DNA from: Rhodococcus pseudokoreensis
Lineage (GTDB): Bacteria; Actinomycetota; Actinomycetes; Mycobacteriales; Mycobacteriaceae
NCBI RefSeq assembly: GCF_017068395.1
Contig: NZ_CP070619.1
Location: 6,076,001-6,140,000, forward strand
Length of the DNA: 64,000 nt
Direction: 5' to 3'
Positions 16,203 to 24,014 of the stretch are shown here, one piece after another (within the stretch, counting starts at the first letter, position 1; the number at the start of each line of letters is the position of its first letter). Under the pieces are notes generated by a model. That model saw only the letters and a program-made list of their open reading frames with translations. It was not told the origin of the DNA and did no database searches. The position numbers were made by a program, and so were the translations under genes.

Positions 16203-17543
16203 CTACGCGGTGACGAGGTGGCGGCAGCTCATCCGCGGCGACACAGGCAGTTCCGTGAAGACGGGCTCGGACGCGTCCGCGGTCGCCACCTCCAGGTAGA
16301 GGTGGCTGCCGTCCGCCACGACGCCCTGCGGGTGCAGGCCGATCAGCTCGGCCACCACGTACGTGGCGCTGAGGCTGGTGACGTCGCGGATGATCCCGAG
16401 CCGCAGCAGCGACCTCGTCTCCGCGATGGCCTCCTGCTCACCGGCCCGCAGGACCAGCCGCAGTCCGGGGGAGAGGGCCTGCGCTGCCACGGACACAGCG
16501 ATGTTGTCGAGGTCGTCGGAGCCGACCGCGGCCAGTGCCAGCGCGCGGCGCACGCCCAGCCGTTCGAGGAGTTCGCGGTCGCCACCGTGGCCGACGACCG
16601 TCGGGATGTTCATCGACCGCACGAGTCGCAGGTTCTTGGCGTGGGGGTCGCGCTCGACGCCCACCACCGCGACCCCGAGCGCCTGCAGTTCCCGGCACAG
16701 CCGGAGTCCGACCTGGCCGAGACCGACGACGATTACGTGCCCCGACCGGGGCAGGACCCGGCTGCCGACCAGGCCGACCAGCCGGGGGCCGAGCAGGCGT
16801 TCGATGATTCCGGCGGTGAACATGGCGGTGAACACCACGGTGAAGAGCATCGCCACCGACGCGAACACGGCGTAGGCGGGGCTGCCGTGGGTGTCGGCTC
16901 CCGGCCCCACCGTGGTCACCACGCGGACCGCTTCGTTGAACGCGTCGAGCGGCGGCACGTGCTGCCCGAGGATCAGCCACAGCCAGTCGGCGAACAGGAC
17001 GGCGAGGAGTCCGGCGAGCCCACCGAGCAGGATGCGCGTGCCGATGTCGTGCGACCGCAGCAGACCCGTCGCACCGGTCGCCACCGTGTGCCACCAGTTC
17101 CGCCGGGGCAGATCGACGTGCGCGCCCTCGAGGTGGCCGTCGATCATCCGGACCGTCAGCATGTGCTCACCCGCGTGCCGGGCCGCGACGAGTTCGGGGT
17201 CCAGACACGGGCCGGCGAGCGTGGGCGCGGCGAGGTCTGCCGGTGACGTCACCGTGCACTGCGGGAGCAGGTGGGACAGCTGGTCCGCGACCGTGCGGTC
17301 GAAGATCGTCACCACCAACGGGATCGACGCCGAGATGTGCGCGGCGGCCAGCGCGTACCGCAGCGCGACGACGTCGTCGCGCACCAGGACCGCCATCCCG
17401 CGCGGCTCGTCCGCCATCGCCAGGCGCAGCTCGTCGTCGTCGGGGGCGACGAGATGGCGGACGTCGAAGTCCCTTTCGCGAAGGGATGCACAGACCCGAC
17501 GGGCCACGGTGGTTTCGCCGATGACGAGATATGAGTCGTTCAC
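16203..17543 (-). CDS. RCK-TM-pore-TM-RCK ion channel-like membrane protein
   Basis: 446 aa, GTG start with GGAAGGA upstream. Layout: an N-terminal Rossmann/TrkA-N-like domain (1-110), TM1 (about 168-192), a re-entrant pore-like stretch, TM2 (about 224-248), and a second TrkA-N domain with nucleotide loop 'VVGLGQVGLRL' (272-282) followed by a C-terminal RCK-like region. This resembles two-TM potassium channels and CASTOR-like proteins. The filter position reads 'TTVGPGADTHG' (210-220) instead of T-V-G-Y-G-D, so K+ selectivity cannot be assumed. Convergent with ridA 4 bp away; expression probably independent of that locus. Confidence 0.75.
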   Translation of the reverse strand: MNDSYLVIGETTVARRVCASLRERDFDVRHLVAPDDDELRLAMADEPRGMAVLVRDDVVALRYALAAAHISASIPLVVTIFDRTVADQLSHLLPQCTVTSPADLAAPTLAGPCLDPELVAARHAGEHMLTVRMIDGHLEGAHVDLPRRNWWHTVATGATGLLRSHDIGTRILLGGLAGLLAVLFADWLWLILGQHVPPLDAFNEAVRVVTTVGPGADTHGSPAYAVFASVAMLFTVVFTAMFTAGIIERLLGPRLVGLVGSRVLPRSGHVIVVGLGQVGLRLCRELQALGVAVVGVERDPHAKNLRLVRSMNIPTVVGHGGDRELLERLGVRRALALAAVGSDDLDNIAVSVAAQALSPGLRLVLRAGEQEAIAETRSLLRLGIIRDVTSLSATYVVAELIGLHPQGVVADGSHLYLEVATADASEPVFTELPVSPRMSCRHLVTA

Positions 17544-17678
17544 GTGTGGTCCTTCCGGCTCGGGATCACGAGAGCGTACCCGAGAAAAACGGCGGATCCC
17601 ACCCGGGAATGCGTACCGGTGAGTAGCCGGGAACGTCCTGGAACACGTTACCGGCCAATGTTTTCCGAAGCGATCGCC

Positions 17679-18308
17679 CTACTCGCCGGTAGGCGCGCCC
17701 CGGATCGCCAGGAGGAGTCCGATCACACCGATCCAGACCAGGCCGCTGAGTGCGGCGGTCAACGGGAACCAGGTGTGCAGCAGCGCGACCACTCCGAGGA
17801 TCGCGCCGACCACCGTCCAGCGCGGCAGCACGTCGGTCCGCCACACGACGAGAGACGTCGCGAAGATCATCACCGCAGTGCCCACCTGGCAGTAGTGGTA
17901 GAACCACGACGCGATCGTCAGGAGGAGCGGTGCGATCTGATCGTCGAAGGGCAGTTCGTCGAAACGCATCAGGGTCGCGGGATACGCCACCTCCGCGGTG
18001 AACCCGGCCGCGGTCAGCGTGGCGAACACGATTCCGCCTGCCAGCGCCGTGCCCGCGAGGCCGGTCCGGTCGCCGTCCGCGCGCCGCAGCAATCCGGCGA
18101 GCGTGCCGAGGAAGAACAGGAAGAACAGCACGTGCAGGATCGGGATCACGCCGTTGGCGGTCACGAAGCCCGAGTACGACGAGTAGTACCGCTCCGCCTC
18201 GGCCGTGTCGATCGGCCGATCCGGGGTTCCCACGACATACGCCGGGATCATCACGAGAGCCGAGAGAATCCCCAGCGCCCCACCGATTCGCACCGTCGTC
18301 GTGTCCAT
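17679..18308 (-). CDS. Six-helix integral membrane protein of unknown function
   Basis: 209 aa with about six hydrophobic segments, starting at residues 8-27. The ATG at 18308 follows GGTGGAAG; a longer frame exists upstream, but its extension is Arg-rich and antisense to the PPOX promoter region. A conserved-looking loop 'RFDELPFDDQIAPLL' lies between helices 3 and 4. It resembles DUF4386-type membrane proteins loosely, and I do not claim membership. Divergent from the PPOX gene across 107 bp. Confidence 0.65.
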   Translation of the reverse strand: MDTTTVRIGGALGILSALVMIPAYVVGTPDRPIDTAEAERYYSSYSGFVTANGVIPILHVLFFLFFLGTLAGLLRRADGDRTGLAGTALAGGIVFATLTAAGFTAEVAYPATLMRFDELPFDDQIAPLLLTIASWFYHYCQVGTAVMIFATSLVVWRTDVLPRWTVVGAILGVVALLHTWFPLTAALSGLVWIGVIGLLLAIRGAPTGE

Positions 18309-18415
18309 GGCTTCCACCCTCGCGAGTTCCGGTTCCTCATCCGAGGCTAACGAGCCGTGCAGGTTCCGCGCGGAAGAACGGGAACACCTCCTCGCCGTCC
18401 GTGGTTGGGTGAGGC

Positions 18416-18865
18416 ATGAGTCTCGATGCGAAAGACGACCGGCGCCCACTTCTCGACCTCGTCGCCACACACAACCGGGCCGTCCTCGCGACGGTCAAGC
18501 GCGACGGACGCCCCCAGTTGTCGAACGTGATCTACGCATGGGATCCCGACACGCAGACGGCGCGGGTGTCGGTGACGGCGGATCGGGCCAAGACCCGGAA
18601 CGCCGCGCGCGACCCCCGGGTGTCGCTGCACGTCAGCGCGACCGACTTCTGGAGTTACGCGGTGGTGGAGGGCGAGGCGGAACTGAGCGCGGTGGTGGCG
18701 GACCCGCACGACGCGGCGGCGGACGAACTCGTCGAGGTGTTCCGGCAGGCGGCGGGGAAAGAGCACGACGACTGGGAAGATTTCCGCCGCGCGATGGTGT
18801 CCGAGCGCAGGCAGGTGCTCCGGGTCCGGGCGACGAACGTGTACGGCATGGCCCAGCTGCCCTGA
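18416..18865 (+). CDS. PPOX-class split-barrel protein, F420/flavin-dependent (Rv1155-like)
   Basis: 149 aa with the pyridoxamine-5'-phosphate-oxidase-like split barrel. Matching features to the mycobacterial Rv1155 type are 'RAVLATVKRDGRPQLSNV' near the N-terminus, 'RAKTRNAARDPRVSLHV' in the middle, 'WSYAVVEGEAEL', and 'DWEDFRRAMVSERRQVLRV' near the end. Rv1155 binds cofactor F420, and the family reduces diverse substrates. Physiological substrate unknown. It stands alone, divergent from the six-helix membrane protein. Confidence 0.85.
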   Translation: MSLDAKDDRRPLLDLVATHNRAVLATVKRDGRPQLSNVIYAWDPDTQTARVSVTADRAKTRNAARDPRVSLHVSATDFWSYAVVEGEAELSAVVADPHDAAADELVEVFRQAAGKEHDDWEDFRRAMVSERRQVLRVRATNVYGMAQLP

Positions 18866-18918
18866 GTGCGCGGAACGTAGCTGTGGCAGCCGATCGGAGC
18901 CGGTGGGACGATTGAGTC

Positions 18919-19401
18919 ATGCGCAAGAGGCGGTGGCCGGCGGCACCACCGCCTGCCACGGAGGGAATCGTGGTGCACGGGCCGGTCGAGCTCGTGACGA
19001 GCCGCGATGTGACCCTGCGCCTGTCGGAGGTCGTCGCCCATCCGAAGGGCATGCTGCTGCGCATCGAGTTGACGGCGCGAGGCAGATCCGCTGATCTGGC
19101 GCGTCACGAGACGCGTCCGCTCGACGATCCCGACGATCCTTCGGCGCGGTGGTCGTATCTTGCGGTGAACGTCCGGGTCGACGACCTGGAGGGCGTCGCC
19201 GACGCCCGTCACCCGCATTCGACAGCGACTGCCGCGGCCGCCGACGCGTCCGAATATCACTCCGCGCCGCACTACTGGATCAGCGACTACCCGGAATCGG
19301 GGACGATCACGCTGACCGCGGGGTGGAAGGAGATCGGGCTGCTGCCGAGAACACGGACGATCACGCTCGGCCCCAATCCGAGTATGCGGCCCACTCGGTA
19401 G
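18919..19401 (+). CDS. Hypothetical protein, 160 aa
   Basis: Not recognised. A basic N-terminal tail (MRKRRWP) is followed by a beta-rich body with alternating hydrophobic strands ('LLRIELTARG', 'WSYLAVNVRVDDL', 'GTITLTAGWKEIGL'), probably one immunoglobulin- or lipocalin-like sandwich. No signal peptide or membrane helix. It begins 53 bp after the PPOX gene and ends before a strong hairpin at 19422, so the two may be co-transcribed. Confidence 0.6.
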   Translation: MRKRRWPAAPPPATEGIVVHGPVELVTSRDVTLRLSEVVAHPKGMLLRIELTARGRSADLARHETRPLDDPDDPSARWSYLAVNVRVDDLEGVADARHPHSTATAAAADASEYHSAPHYWISDYPESGTITLTAGWKEIGLLPRTRTITLGPNPSMRPTR

Positions 19402-19421
19402 CGGTACGCCCGGTAGAAATA

Positions 19422-19466
19422 CGAAGGTGCCCTTCGGCGCCGTGGGAGCGTCGAAGGGCACCTTCG
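19422..19466. terminator. Strong bidirectional hairpin, 15-bp perfect stem
   Basis: CGAAGGTGCCCTTCG (19422-19436) and its exact complement CGAAGGGCACCTTCG (19452-19466) around a 15-base loop. It lies between the stops of convergent genes at 19401 and 19487, as expected for a two-way terminator in an actinobacterium where long T-runs are often missing. Confidence 0.75.
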
Positions 19467-19486
19467 TCCTGCGAGGGGAACGCAGA

Positions 19487-19729
19487 TCAGGGCAGGGGAA
19501 CCCAGGTGCCGAAGAACCAGAATCCGTGCGGGCTCGGCGCCGGCGCCTGCTGCTGCGGAGCGTGCTGCTGCTGCTGCTGCGGCTGCTGCTGCGGCTGCGG
19601 TGCCTGCTGTTGCTGGGCGGGGACGGGGTTGTGGCTCACGGGGTCGGCGCTGGCAACGCCGGCTCCGATGCCGAGTGCTGCGAGGGCGATACCACCGGTT
19701 GCGACGGCCTTGGTCACGACAGACTTCAT
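19487..19729 (-). CDS. Small secreted Gln/Pro-rich protein, 80 aa
   Basis: Clear Sec signal peptide: MKSVVTKAV, a hydrophobic core, and predicted cleavage after 'GVASA' (about residue 28). The mature part begins DPVSHNPV and contains about 35 residues made almost only of Gln, Pro and Ala, written with CAG-type codons, then an aromatic tail 'GFWFFGTWVPLP'. Likely an exported, unstructured peptide with a hydrophobic anchor end; function unknown. GGAGGAA precedes the start. The repeats are prone to length change by slippage. Confidence 0.72.
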   Translation of the reverse strand: MKSVVTKAVATGGIALAALGIGAGVASADPVSHNPVPAQQQQAPQPQQQPQQQQQHAPQQQAPAPSPHGFWFFGTWVPLP

Positions 19730-19839
19730 GCGGTTCCTCCTGGAACGAATCGGATGCGGCGTCAGGACTTCCTGACACAGATCAGATTGCTCCCCGTCCC
19801 TGCCACAACTCTCCGCTCAGCCTGGCAATCTCCTGCATG

Positions 19840-20595
19840 TCAGCGAGGCTGCTCCGCCAGCTTGGCGGAGATCACCCCGTTGAGTCGCTGCAGACCGCTC
19901 GGCGTGATCCCGTGGATCTGGCCCTCGATGCTGCGCACGACATGGGTGTCGCTGAGGACCTTCTCGCTGGACTGGATCAGAACCGTTCCGGCGCCGGTGA
20001 AGTCGAACTGCCGTTCCTCGCCGGAGTTGATGCCCATCATGTGGGCGCCGGCCGCGAGGAAGTTGCTGATCCATCCCTGGTCGTAATGGTGGCTCGGGGA
20101 CGGGCAGTCGGCCCACCCGACGAGGGCCTCGGGGTCGATCCGCAGCGGCGGTTCGGCGAACATCACCGGACCGTTGGACGACGCCAGGAACTTCCCGGTC
20201 CCGATGAGTGTCAGGAATCCCGGCACGATGGATTGGTTCAGCGACAGACCCGGTTCGAACGCAAGGAGATTCGATGCCCGGATCGTGAGGTTGCCGTCGT
20301 CGAGGTCGTACGAGTTGATGTCGTACCCGCGGTCGCCGATGATCAGTTTCCCGAATCCCTCGGCCACCGCGTAGTCGCCCATGTACAGCGGCGCCGAGAA
20401 CTGGTTGGCGACCATGTGCAGTGCGGCGCCGTGCAATCCGTGGGTCAGCGCCTGGAACTGCATCTGGCCGTAGTACGCGATCATCGCGCCCTTGCGGATG
20501 AACCAGGGCGCGGTGAGGTCGATGCAGAACGCGTAGCTGTTGTCGGGAATGTTGTCGCTGGCGCCGAGCGTCGACGGATTGTGGATGGCGGTCAC
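19840..20595 (-). CDS. AIM24-family protein, copy 3 (divergent)
   Basis: 251 aa, GTG start at 20595 overlapping the preceding stop (GTGA), with GGAGGAG upstream. Belongs to the AIM24/DUF124 beta-barrel family with a long insert relative to its two upstream paralogues. It keeps the pattern of strands around 'APWFIRKGAMIAYYGQMQF', 'GTGKFLASSNGPVMF' and 'FDFTGAGTVLIQSSE'. Cytosolic, no signal. AIM24 proteins often accompany TerD proteins in actinobacterial stress loci. The biochemical role is unknown; lipid- or membrane-associated scaffolding is a guess. Last of three tandem genes. Confidence 0.8.
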   Translation of the reverse strand: MTAIHNPSTLGASDNIPDNSYAFCIDLTAPWFIRKGAMIAYYGQMQFQALTHGLHGAALHMVANQFSAPLYMGDYAVAEGFGKLIIGDRGYDINSYDLDDGNLTIRASNLLAFEPGLSLNQSIVPGFLTLIGTGKFLASSNGPVMFAEPPLRIDPEALVGWADCPSPSHHYDQGWISNFLAAGAHMMGINSGEERQFDFTGAGTVLIQSSEKVLSDTHVVRSIEGQIHGITPSGLQRLNGVISAKLAEQPR

Positions 20596-21287
20596 AGTTT
20601 CTCCTCCGAAGCCTGAACGTAGACGATTCCCTGACCGGTGCACTGCAGTTGCATCGCTTCCCCGACGCCGCGGCCCATGGCCTCGCGCCAGCCGACGGCG
20701 GATTTCAGTTCCACCTGAACGCTCCCGTACGTGCCGACGAACGCGTCGGGGTCGACGAACACCGGATTCGGTCCGCCGACCGGGAGTTCGATGAAGCCGC
20801 CGTGCGCGAGCAGGACCGCCGACCCGTACCCGGACAGCTGCGTCGTGAACATGCCGGTGCCGGACAGGGCTCCTGCCGCCGCACCGCGCAGCGCGCCGAG
20901 CATGCCGCGCCCGCCGCCGCCCTGACTCACCACCGAGACCACCGAACTCTGCAGTCCCGCATTGTGAGCGAGCAGCCGGGACGCCTCGACGCACAGGGCG
21001 CCGCCCTGCGGCATGTCGACGACGTGTACCTCGAGCCCGGCGTGGCCGTAGTGCACCTCGCCCTGCCCCTGCGCCAGCATCGTGCGTTCGTGCTCGCCCT
21101 GCATCATGCGTCCGGCCATCCGGGTGAATCCACCCATTCCGGCCATCGACTGGGAGCCCGGCACCTGGTGCGGCGAGAACTGGACCTGACCGGTGTAGAA
21201 CAGCATTGCGCCGGTGCGGGCCACCACCCCGCCTGCGGCGCCGACGTCGACCTTGACGACCTTCGAGTTCACCTTCGAGAAGACCAT
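20592..21287 (-). CDS. AIM24-family protein, copy 2
   Basis: 231 aa. The ATG at 21287 is 5 bp past the stop of copy 1 and gives a natural start 'MVFSKVNSKVVKVDV'. AIM24 strands: 'GAMLFYTGQVQFSPH', 'GGALCVEASRLLAHN', 'GSAVLLAHGGFIELPV' and the closing 'GEAMQLQCTGQGIVYVQAS'. A Gly-rich linker 'SQGGGGRGMLGALRGAAAG' interrupts the barrel and is probably a flexible loop, as in copy 1. Translationally coupled to copies 1 and 3. Function unknown. Confidence 0.82.
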   Translation of the reverse strand: MVFSKVNSKVVKVDVGAAGGVVARTGAMLFYTGQVQFSPHQVPGSQSMAGMGGFTRMAGRMMQGEHERTMLAQGQGEVHYGHAGLEVHVVDMPQGGALCVEASRLLAHNAGLQSSVVSVVSQGGGGRGMLGALRGAAAGALSGTGMFTTQLSGYGSAVLLAHGGFIELPVGGPNPVFVDPDAFVGTYGSVQVELKSAVGWREAMGRGVGEAMQLQCTGQGIVYVQASEEKL

Positions 21288-21292
21288 GGGGC

Positions 21293-21916
21293 TCACCGCT
21301 CTGCCGGTTGGATGGAGACGACGCCGTGACCGTCCCACTTGAGGGAGAAGGCCTCACCGTTGCCCTGGCCGACGGCGTTGCGCCACGACACGTCGGTGAC
21401 GAACGACTGCGTCACCTGCCCGCGCGCCGAGACGAACGCGTCGGGGTCGACCACGAGCGGGTACTGCGGCGACACCTCGAGGTGGATGAGCGGTCCGCCC
21501 GCCGACAGCAGGGCCACCTGCCCCTGACCGGAGACGGTCGTGGTGAACAGGCCCTGACCGCCGACCCCGCCGCGCAGTCCGGTGAACGTGACGTTGGTGT
21601 TCAGGTTGCCGCTCAGCGCGAGCAGCTGCTGCGATTCCACCTGCAGGGTCTCGTTGGCCAGGTCGACGACCGAGACGTACTGTCCGCCCACCGCGAGGTA
21701 CACGACACCGTGGCCGGAGCATTCCATCAGCGACAGCGCCTCGCCCGTGGCACGCCGCTTCATTCCGGCGAGGACACCGTCGCCGCCGCCGAAGCCCGCC
21801 GACTTGAAACTGACATTGCCCTCGTAGGCGATCATCGAACCCTGAATCGCCCGGATGGTGGTTCCGGCGAGTTGCGCCTCCACCACCTTCTTCGACTTGT
21901 CGAGCAGCCGCCCCAT
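21293..21916 (-). CDS. AIM24-family protein, copy 1
   Basis: 207 aa, the shortest and most canonical copy. Internal pseudo-repeat strands: 'GSMIAYEGNVSFKSAG', 'GEALSLMECSGHGVVYLA', 'GLFTTTVSGQGQVALLS' and a near-copy at the C-terminus 'GEAFSLKWDGHGVVSIQ'. AAGGG lies before the ATG at 21916. First of the three-gene AIM24 operon, downstream of the TerC-like gene but separated from it by a strong hairpin (21936-21974), so it may have its own promoter or be fed by read-through. Confidence 0.83.
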   Translation of the reverse strand: MGRLLDKSKKVVEAQLAGTTIRAIQGSMIAYEGNVSFKSAGFGGGDGVLAGMKRRATGEALSLMECSGHGVVYLAVGGQYVSVVDLANETLQVESQQLLALSGNLNTNVTFTGLRGGVGGQGLFTTTVSGQGQVALLSAGGPLIHLEVSPQYPLVVDPDAFVSARGQVTQSFVTDVSWRNAVGQGNGEAFSLKWDGHGVVSIQPAER

Positions 21917-21935
21917 GGTGCCCTTTCCAGTGTCG

Positions 21936-21974
21936 AGCGGCAGTGCCCGTGACCGAGTCACGTGCACTGCCGCT
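21936..21974 (-). terminator. Hairpin terminator after the TerC-like gene
   Basis: AGCGGCAGTGC (21936-21946) pairs perfectly with GCACTGCCGCT (21964-21974). Inside, CGTGAC (21948-21953) pairs with GTCACG (21957-21962) around a 3-base loop, with one mismatch between the stems. It lies in the 79-bp gap after the DUF475 stop. It also sits close to the AIM24 start, so attenuation is possible. Confidence 0.65.
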
Positions 21975-21995
21975 GGATGTGAGTACAGGCAGAAC

Positions 21996-23138
21996 CTAGC
22001 CGACGGACACCGACTTCTGCTCGTCCACGTCGTCTGCCGCTTCGCCGGCCACCGCGGCGGCCTTGCGGTTGCGGACGATGCTGGAGATGAACGCGGCGCC
22101 GATGAGGGCGACACCGACGAGGCCGGTGACGTTCTCGTTGACGTGGTAGCCGATGGACACGAGCAGGATCACGGCCAGTGCGCCGATGGCCCAGTGGGCG
22201 CCGTGCTCGAGGTACACGTAGTCCGAGAGGGTGCCCTTGCGGACCAGGAACACGGTGATGGAACGGACGAACATCGCGCCGACGAAGCCGAGGCCGAGGG
22301 CGATGATGATCGGGTCGGACGTGATCGCGAAGGCGCCGATGACACCGTCGAAGGAGAACGACGCGTCGAGGACCTCGAGGTACAGGAACAGGAAGAACCC
22401 GGCCTTGCCGGTGGCCTTGGCCAGCTGGCTCGGCCCGCCGGTGGATCCTTCGACGGCGACGCCGTCCTCGTCTTCCTCGGGGGTGTTGAACAGTTCACCG
22501 AGACCGTTGACGGCGATGTAGGTGACCATGCCGAGGACGCCGGCGATCATCACCGTGGACACCGTGTCCTCGGGGGCGATGTAGGCGGCGGTGATCAGCA
22601 GCAGGACGCCGGCGAGGATGACGGCCAGCTGGTCGAGCTTGCCTGCGCGGGCGAGGGGCTTCTCCAGCCAGGACAGCCAGGTGATCTCGCGCTCTTCGAG
22701 GATGAAGCCGAGGAACAGCATCAGCAGGAACATGCCGCCGAACGCCGCGATCTGCGGGTGTGCGTCGGTGAGCAGGGTTTCGTAGCTGGCGCTGCCGTCG
22801 GGGAAGTATGCGGCGCCGTCGGCGGGCGGGTTGAGGGCCAGGTCGAGTGCGGCGACGGGGCCGAGGCCGGAGGCCAGCCAGACGATGACGAGGGGGAAGA
22901 CCAGGCGCATGCCGAACACCGCGATGACGATGCCGACGGTGAGGAAGATCTTCTGCCAGAAGTCGCTCATGCGGCGCAGGACGGTGGCGTTGATGACGGC
23001 GTTGTCGAAGGACAGCGAGATCTCGAGGATCGAGAGGATCAGCACGAGGAGGACGGCCTGGGGGCCTCCGTAGATCGCCGCGATGATGAGGGATATCACC
23101 GTCACGGCGAAGGAGAGACCGAATATTCGCAGAACCAC
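21996..23138 (-). CDS. TerC/DUF475-family integral membrane protein
   Basis: 380 aa from a GTG at 23138, preceded by AGAAAGG at 9-bp spacing and giving the family-typical start 'VVLRIFGLSFAV'; an ATG at 23165 would add 9 residues. About nine membrane helices. Two acidic-helix motifs typical of TerC-like proteins are seen: 'LEISLSFDNAVINA' (about residues 38-51) and 'LEVLDASFSFDGVIGAFAI' in the second half, which would place carboxylates in the membrane for metal ions. TerC-family proteins act with TerD in tellurite and metal stress and in Mn2+ homeostasis. Between TerD (upstream) and the AIM24 genes, with hairpins on both sides. Confidence 0.87.
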   Translation of the reverse strand: MVLRIFGLSFAVTVISLIIAAIYGGPQAVLLVLILSILEISLSFDNAVINATVLRRMSDFWQKIFLTVGIVIAVFGMRLVFPLVIVWLASGLGPVAALDLALNPPADGAAYFPDGSASYETLLTDAHPQIAAFGGMFLLMLFLGFILEEREITWLSWLEKPLARAGKLDQLAVILAGVLLLITAAYIAPEDTVSTVMIAGVLGMVTYIAVNGLGELFNTPEEDEDGVAVEGSTGGPSQLAKATGKAGFFLFLYLEVLDASFSFDGVIGAFAITSDPIIIALGLGFVGAMFVRSITVFLVRKGTLSDYVYLEHGAHWAIGALAVILLVSIGYHVNENVTGLVGVALIGAAFISSIVRNRKAAAVAGEAADDVDEQKSVSVG

Positions 23139-23193
23139 GAAGCGTGGCCTTTCTCTAGTGGGCATGCAGGGTGGTTACTGCAGGGGACGAACA

Positions 23194-23236
23194 CCGGGGG
23201 AGGGTGTCACGGCAATGCCGTCACACCCTCCCCCGG
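23194..23236 (-). terminator. Strong hairpin between terD and the TerC-like gene
   Basis: A 20-bp stem (23194-23213 with 23217-23236) with a single mismatch closes a 3-base AAT loop. It begins CCGGGGGAGGGTGT on one side and ends with the complement on the other. It sits 20 bp past the terD stop and 56 bp before the TerC-like start, so it probably limits read-through and sets a high TerD to TerC ratio. Confidence 0.75.
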
Positions 23237-23255
23237 CTGGGGAACGAAGCGACCG

Positions 23256-23831
23256 TCAGACGTTGACGCCGTAGTCGCGGGCGATACCGGCCAGCCCCGA
23301 CGCGTAGCCCTGGCCGATGGCACGGAACTTCCACTCCGCGCCGTGGCGGTACAGCTCGCCGAAAACCATAGCGGTTTCGGTCGACGCGTCCTCGGACAGG
23401 TCGTAGCGGGCGAGCTCGTTGCCGTTGGCCTGGTCGACGACGCGGATGTACGCGTTGCGGACCTGACCGAACGACTGCGAACGGGTCTCGGCGTCGTAGA
23501 TCGAGACGGGGAACAGGATGCTCTCGATGTTCGCGGGGACCGCCGCCAGGTTGACGTTGATCACCTCGTCGTCGCCCTCGCCCTCACCGGTGGTGTTGTC
23601 GCCGACGTGCTCAATCGAGCCGTCGGGGGAGCGCAGGTTGTTGAAGAACACGAAGTGCTGGTCCGACACGACCTTCTTGTCGGCACCCTCACCGATGGCG
23701 CTGGCGTCGAGGTCGAAGTCGGTGCCGGTGGTCGAGCGGGCATCCCATCCGAGTCCGACAGCCACCGCGGTCAGGTTCGGCGCCTCCTTCGTGAGAGAAA
23801 CATTGCCGCCCTTGGTCAAGCTGACGCCCAT
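23256..23831 (-). CDS. terD: TerD-family calcium-binding stress protein
   Basis: 191 aa, canonical TerD length. Starts '[16 protein letters not shown]'. The two acidic metal loops are intact: 'DFDLDASAI' (about residues 38-46) and '[13 protein letters not shown]' (about 77-89). The end '[14 protein letters not shown]' is typical. TerD proteins bind Ca2+ and underlie resistance to tellurite and other stresses. GAAAGGA precedes the ATG. Head of the minus-strand ter unit, divergent across 183 bp from the long plus-strand ter operon, so both are likely co-regulated. Confidence 0.94.
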   Translation of the reverse strand: MGVSLTKGGNVSLTKEAPNLTAVAVGLGWDARSTTGTDFDLDASAIGEGADKKVVSDQHFVFFNNLRSPDGSIEHVGDNTTGEGEGDDEVINVNLAAVPANIESILFPVSIYDAETRSQSFGQVRNAYIRVVDQANGNELARYDLSEDASTETAMVFGELYRHGAEWKFRAIGQGYASGLAGIARDYGVNV

Positions 23832-24014
23832 TCAGGGGTCCTTTCGAGAGGAGGTGGGTGGACCCTCGACGGCTGTCGAAGTTCCGAGTTCGTCGTGCGA
23901 CACCACGATAATGAATTTGTCCGACTTGTCCCATCCGTCGATCTGTCCACAGGTTTGTGCACAGGCAATTCCGGTCCACTCGGAGTTGTCGCCCCGACCA
24001 GTACGATTCAGGGC

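Noticed and set aside
17577..17678. Possible small gene between the channel-like gene and the six-helix membrane protein
   Set aside because: No frame with a plausible start, ribosome site and protein-like composition; treated as promoter for the channel-like gene.
19540..19625. CTG/CAG-rich tract as a microsatellite or CRISPR-like array
   Set aside because: Coding for the Gln/Pro-rich secreted protein; no regular repeat-spacer structure.
21855..24014. Long plus-strand frame leading into the 398-aa ter protein
   Set aside because: It is antisense to AIM24, TerC-like and TerD genes and has shadow composition; the real start is near 24015.
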